From 21-14-0-10-32-9 sp964501945 (GTDB lineage: Archaea > Nanobdellota > Nanobdellia > Woesearchaeales > 21-14-0-10-32-9), in assembly GCA_964501945.1 (NCBI GenBank), contig CAZCTY010000035.1:1-8761 (forward strand): a stretch of DNA of 8,761 nucleotides, written 5' to 3'. The notes under the pieces were generated by a model. It was given only the letters and a program-made list of their open reading frames with translations. It was not told the origin of the DNA and did no database searches. The stretch's first letter is position 1; each line of letters begins with the position of its first letter. The position numbers and the translations under genes were made by a program. Positions 6,415-8,761 of this stretch are shown one piece after another.

Positions 6415-8761
6415 ATGAAAATTCCTAAGTGGCTTAAAACATTAGGTTTTGTAGGAGCTATGGGTTTGTCCTATGCAGGCAGCGCTGATGCTCAAAGTAG
6501 GGTTAGTGGTAATGTTAATAACATTGCTGGTGAAGGTGTTGAGGGTAAAGAAGTTCATTTGGTTGATGAGGTTTTGGGTGATACTTTAGTTAGTGGCCGT
6601 ACAGGTGTTTCTGGAGATTTTAATTTAGAGTATGACGCGGGTATTGGTATGGATAGTCCTTATCCTAATCCTACAGGTGATGTTTCTAATTTGGTGGTTA
6701 CTAGTGTGGGTGGTAATAAGAAGGTGGCTGCTTATAATGTGCTTGGTCAAGTGGTTGGTAGTGGCGATTTTGATTTTGGAGAGGGTAGTAATAAGATTAC
6801 AATAGGTCCTTTTCCTAGTTCGGGTGTTTATTTGGTGAATGTTCGTGGTGATGATTTTAATGAGACTGCGAAGCTTACTAGCATAGGTGGGCGTGGTGAT
6901 TTTAGCATTGACGTTGTTAGTAAAGGCGGTTCTGGTGGTGTGAGTCCTGTTTCTTTGGTTGTTGATGGCGGATTGAATTATGAGGATTTTAGGTCTGGTG
7001 TTCCTTTTGGTAGGGATGTTAATAAAGAAGTGACTTTGGAGGATAAGTTGTTTGACGTGGTGAGTAGAGGTCGTTTGGTTGATGTTGATGGCAGGGATGT
7101 GAGTGGTCTTTTGGTTAAGTCTTTTGATGGTTTTGTTAAGGAGAAAGTTGTAGGTGGTGATTTTGAGTTTTCTAATAGTGTTCCTAAGCGTTTGAGGGGT
7201 GAGGGTGTTAGTTATGTTTTTTCGGGGGTTGGTTTTGAAGAGTCTTCTTTTGATAAGTCTTTGGAGGACTTGGTGGATTTGGGTGATGTTGTTCTTGAAA
7301 GGGTTCCTCCTGTTTTGAGTGTTTCTGATCCTGTGCGTGTTGATTGGTTTAGTGGTGATTTTGGTATTGATGCTAGTAGTGTTAATGGTTTGGATAGTTT
7401 GGTTTTGGATGTTGATGGTGTTGTTTATGGTTGGGGTGTGAGTGGTGAAGAAGTTAGTAAGTCTGTGAGTCATTTTTTTGAGGGTGTGGGTAGTGTTCCT
7501 TATACGGTTAGGGCTTTTGATGTTTATGGTACTGAGAATGTTTTGGAGGGCGTGGTGGATGTTCGTGATAGGCATGGTTTTAGGGTTGAGGCTCGTGGTT
7601 TTTTTAATAAGGATCCTAATCCTTATGCTAGTATTCATGCTAGGCATTTAGAAAGTGGTGGGGATACTTTGATGGTTGCGAATGACAAAGGCGTTATTGA
7701 GGGTGTTCTTCCTGAGGGTAATTATGCTTTCTTGCTTGGTGGTGGTGAGGAGGCTAGTGTGGTTGATGGTGTTCCGGTTATGAGTGAGGTTAATCGTTTG
7801 TTGGTTAGTTATGATAATCATCCTGCGCCTAGCATGTTTTGGCATGGTGCGGAGAGGGATGGTGTTCCTGTGACTTATTTGGTTAGTGGTTATGGTCCTA
7901 CTGAGTTGGAGAATGTTCGTTTTAATTCTAGTAATATTCCTGTTTTGTTCCGTCATGAAGGTGTTTTTGATAGTCATTTGGAGACTGTTGAGAATCTTTT
8001 TGATGTGGATACGCATGGTTATTTTGTTGATGAGTGGGGTCAGTTTGCTCGTCCTTTCCCTGTCAATCCTCTAGATTTGGATAATTCTGATAAATATCCT
8101 ACTTTGGTTTTGCCTGATGCTTCTCAGGAGCAGGTGGTTGTTTATAATTTGGGTAATGATGCTTTCCCAAGGAATTGGAATGTTGGTGTTCTTGATTCGG
8201 ATGGTAATAGGGTTTATCCTGATGATGGTTTGTATCCTCCTGGTAGTGTTTGGAATGAGGAGGAGTTGGCTAATTGGGAGATTTTTAAAGAAGATGTGAG
8301 AGGCGTTTTAGAGGATAGTTTGGATATTAATCCTTATAGGATTAAGTATGTGGAAAAAAGAGCTGATGAGTTGGCTGATTCTGATTATCTTATTAGTTGG
8401 AGTCATAGTAGGGTGACTGTTAATAAAGAGGCTAATGTTATGTATGTTGGTAGAACTAGGGCTGGTGGTATTGAGAGTTCTCGTTTGCGTTTTGTTTCTG
8501 AGGGTTCTTCTGTTAGTAATCATAGGGTTATGAGGTCTAGTCTTTTTTTTGTGAATGGTAGTTTGCCTAGTTGGTATACGAATGAGTTGCGTCATTTTTT
8601 TGGGACTATTGAGGAGCCTAATCCTGGTATTTGCAGCGTAAAAGATTTTAATACAGGAGCTATTTTAAATCCGACCCCTCCTAGTTATTGTACGGACAGG
8701 CAAGAAGTTAAGTATGTTGACGAGCAAGGAAATCCTACTCGTAGTGGTAATCCTAAGGATT
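6415..8761 (+). CDS. Secreted multidomain protein with degenerate metzincin-like C-terminus (copy 3, 3' end cut by window)
   Basis: Encodes residues 1-782 of the same protein and then runs off the window one base into codon 783, so no stop codon is present. Signal peptide, T9SS-tail-like module, Ig-like domain and the NELRHFFG site (8581-8604) are all included. The candidate Met-turn (M784/M787) and last 68 residues lie outside. The cut is an edge effect, not evidence of a pseudogene. Confidence 0.88.
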   Translation, partial: MKIPKWLKTLGFVGAMGLSYAGSADAQSRVSGNVNNIAGEGVEGKEVHLVDEVLGDTLVSGRTGVSGDFNLEYDAGIGMDSPYPNPTGDVSNLVVTSVGGNKKVAAYNVLGQVVGSGDFDFGEGSNKITIGPFPSSGVYLVNVRGDDFNETAKLTSIGGRGDFSIDVVSKGGSGGVSPVSLVVDGGLNYEDFRSGVPFGRDVNKEVTLEDKLFDVVSRGRLVDVDGRDVSGLLVKSFDGFVKEKVVGGDFEFSNSVPKRLRGEGVSYVFSGVGFEESSFDKSLEDLVDLGDVVLERVPPVLSVSDPVRVDWFSGDFGIDASSVNGLDSLVLDVDGVVYGWGVSGEEVSKSVSHFFEGVGSVPYTVRAFDVYGTENVLEGVVDVRDRHGFRVEARGFFNKDPNPYASIHARHLESGGDTLMVANDKGVIEGVLPEGNYAFLLGGGEEASVVDGVPVMSEVNRLLVSYDNHPAPSMFWHGAERDGVPVTYLVSGYGPTELENVRFNSSNIPVLFRHEGVFDSHLETVENLFDVDTHGYFVDEWGQFARPFPVNPLDLDNSDKYPTLVLPDASQEQVVVYNLGNDAFPRNWNVGVLDSDGNRVYPDDGLYPPGSVWNEEELANWEIFKEDVRGVLEDSLDINPYRIKYVEKRADELADSDYLISWSHSRVTVNKEANVMYVGRTRAGGIESSRLRFVSEGSSVSNHRVMRSSLFFVNGSLPSWYTNELRHFFGTIEEPNPGICSVKDFNTGAILNPTPPSYCTDRQEVKYVDEQGNPTRSGNPKD

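Larger units (their letters stand above)
1..8761. repeat. Perfect head-to-tail tandem array, period 3009 bases, about 2.9 copies
   Basis: Units run 1-3009, 3010-6018 and 6019-8761, the third cut short. Every landmark recurs at exactly +3009 and +6018: the small-frame ATG at 31/3040/6049, the large-gene ATG at 397/3406/6415, and the large-gene stop ending at 2949/5958. Spacers, T-runs and wobble positions also match, and I saw no substitution or indel by eye. Unit boundaries are arbitrary because no direct or inverted repeat marks a junction. The window starts inside a promoter box and ends inside a codon, as expected if a circle was cut at random. Identity in non-coding DNA argues against an old gene family. 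It could be a circular molecule written as a concatemer, a fresh amplification, or an assembly error. Confidence 0.97.

Noticed and set aside
1..8761. CRISPR array, retron, or phage repeat system
   Set aside because: The only repeat is the 3009-base unit itself. There are no short spaced repeats, no Cas, reverse transcriptase or nuclease genes, and no structured RNA that I could recognise.

Overview
The window is one 3009-base unit written almost three times head to tail: positions 1-3009, 3010-6018 and 6019-8761, the last lacking its final 266 bases. I saw no base difference between copies in coding or non-coding parts. Each unit holds one large gene for a secreted 850-residue protein and one short upstream reading frame for a possible 66-residue membrane peptide, both on the + strand. 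There is no recognisable replication, transposase, integrase, partition, tRNA or rRNA gene.

Host: most likely an AT-rich archaeon, perhaps of the DPANN type (inference). Both reading frames have a T/A-rich box centred about 28 bases before the ATG and no Shine-Dalgarno sequence, as in leaderless archaeal transcription. The large protein has a signal peptide, carboxypeptidase-regulatory-like beta modules and a YPNP...YNVLGQ...GVYLV module of the type that ends type IX-secreted proteins in Bacteroidota. Here that module is near the N-terminus, so it cannot be the usual C-terminal sorting tag. A Bacteroidota-related host is the main alternative.

Layout of a unit (first-copy coordinates): TATA-like box (1-7, cut by the window edge), 66-residue frame 31-231, a 165-base spacer with a T-run and the promoter of the large gene, large CDS 397-2949, then a 90-base spacer with a pyrimidine-rich terminator-like tract leading into the next copy's promoter.

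The main biological point is the C-terminal third of the large protein. It has the shape of a metzincin (matrixin-like) metalloprotease, but the zinc site reads NELRHFFGTIE instead of HExxHxxGxxH/D, so it may be a pseudo-protease or a binding protein derived from one. The main structural point is the perfect 3-kb periodicity. It is either a small circle read or assembled as a concatemer, a very recent tandem gene amplification, or an assembly artefact; the sequence alone cannot decide.
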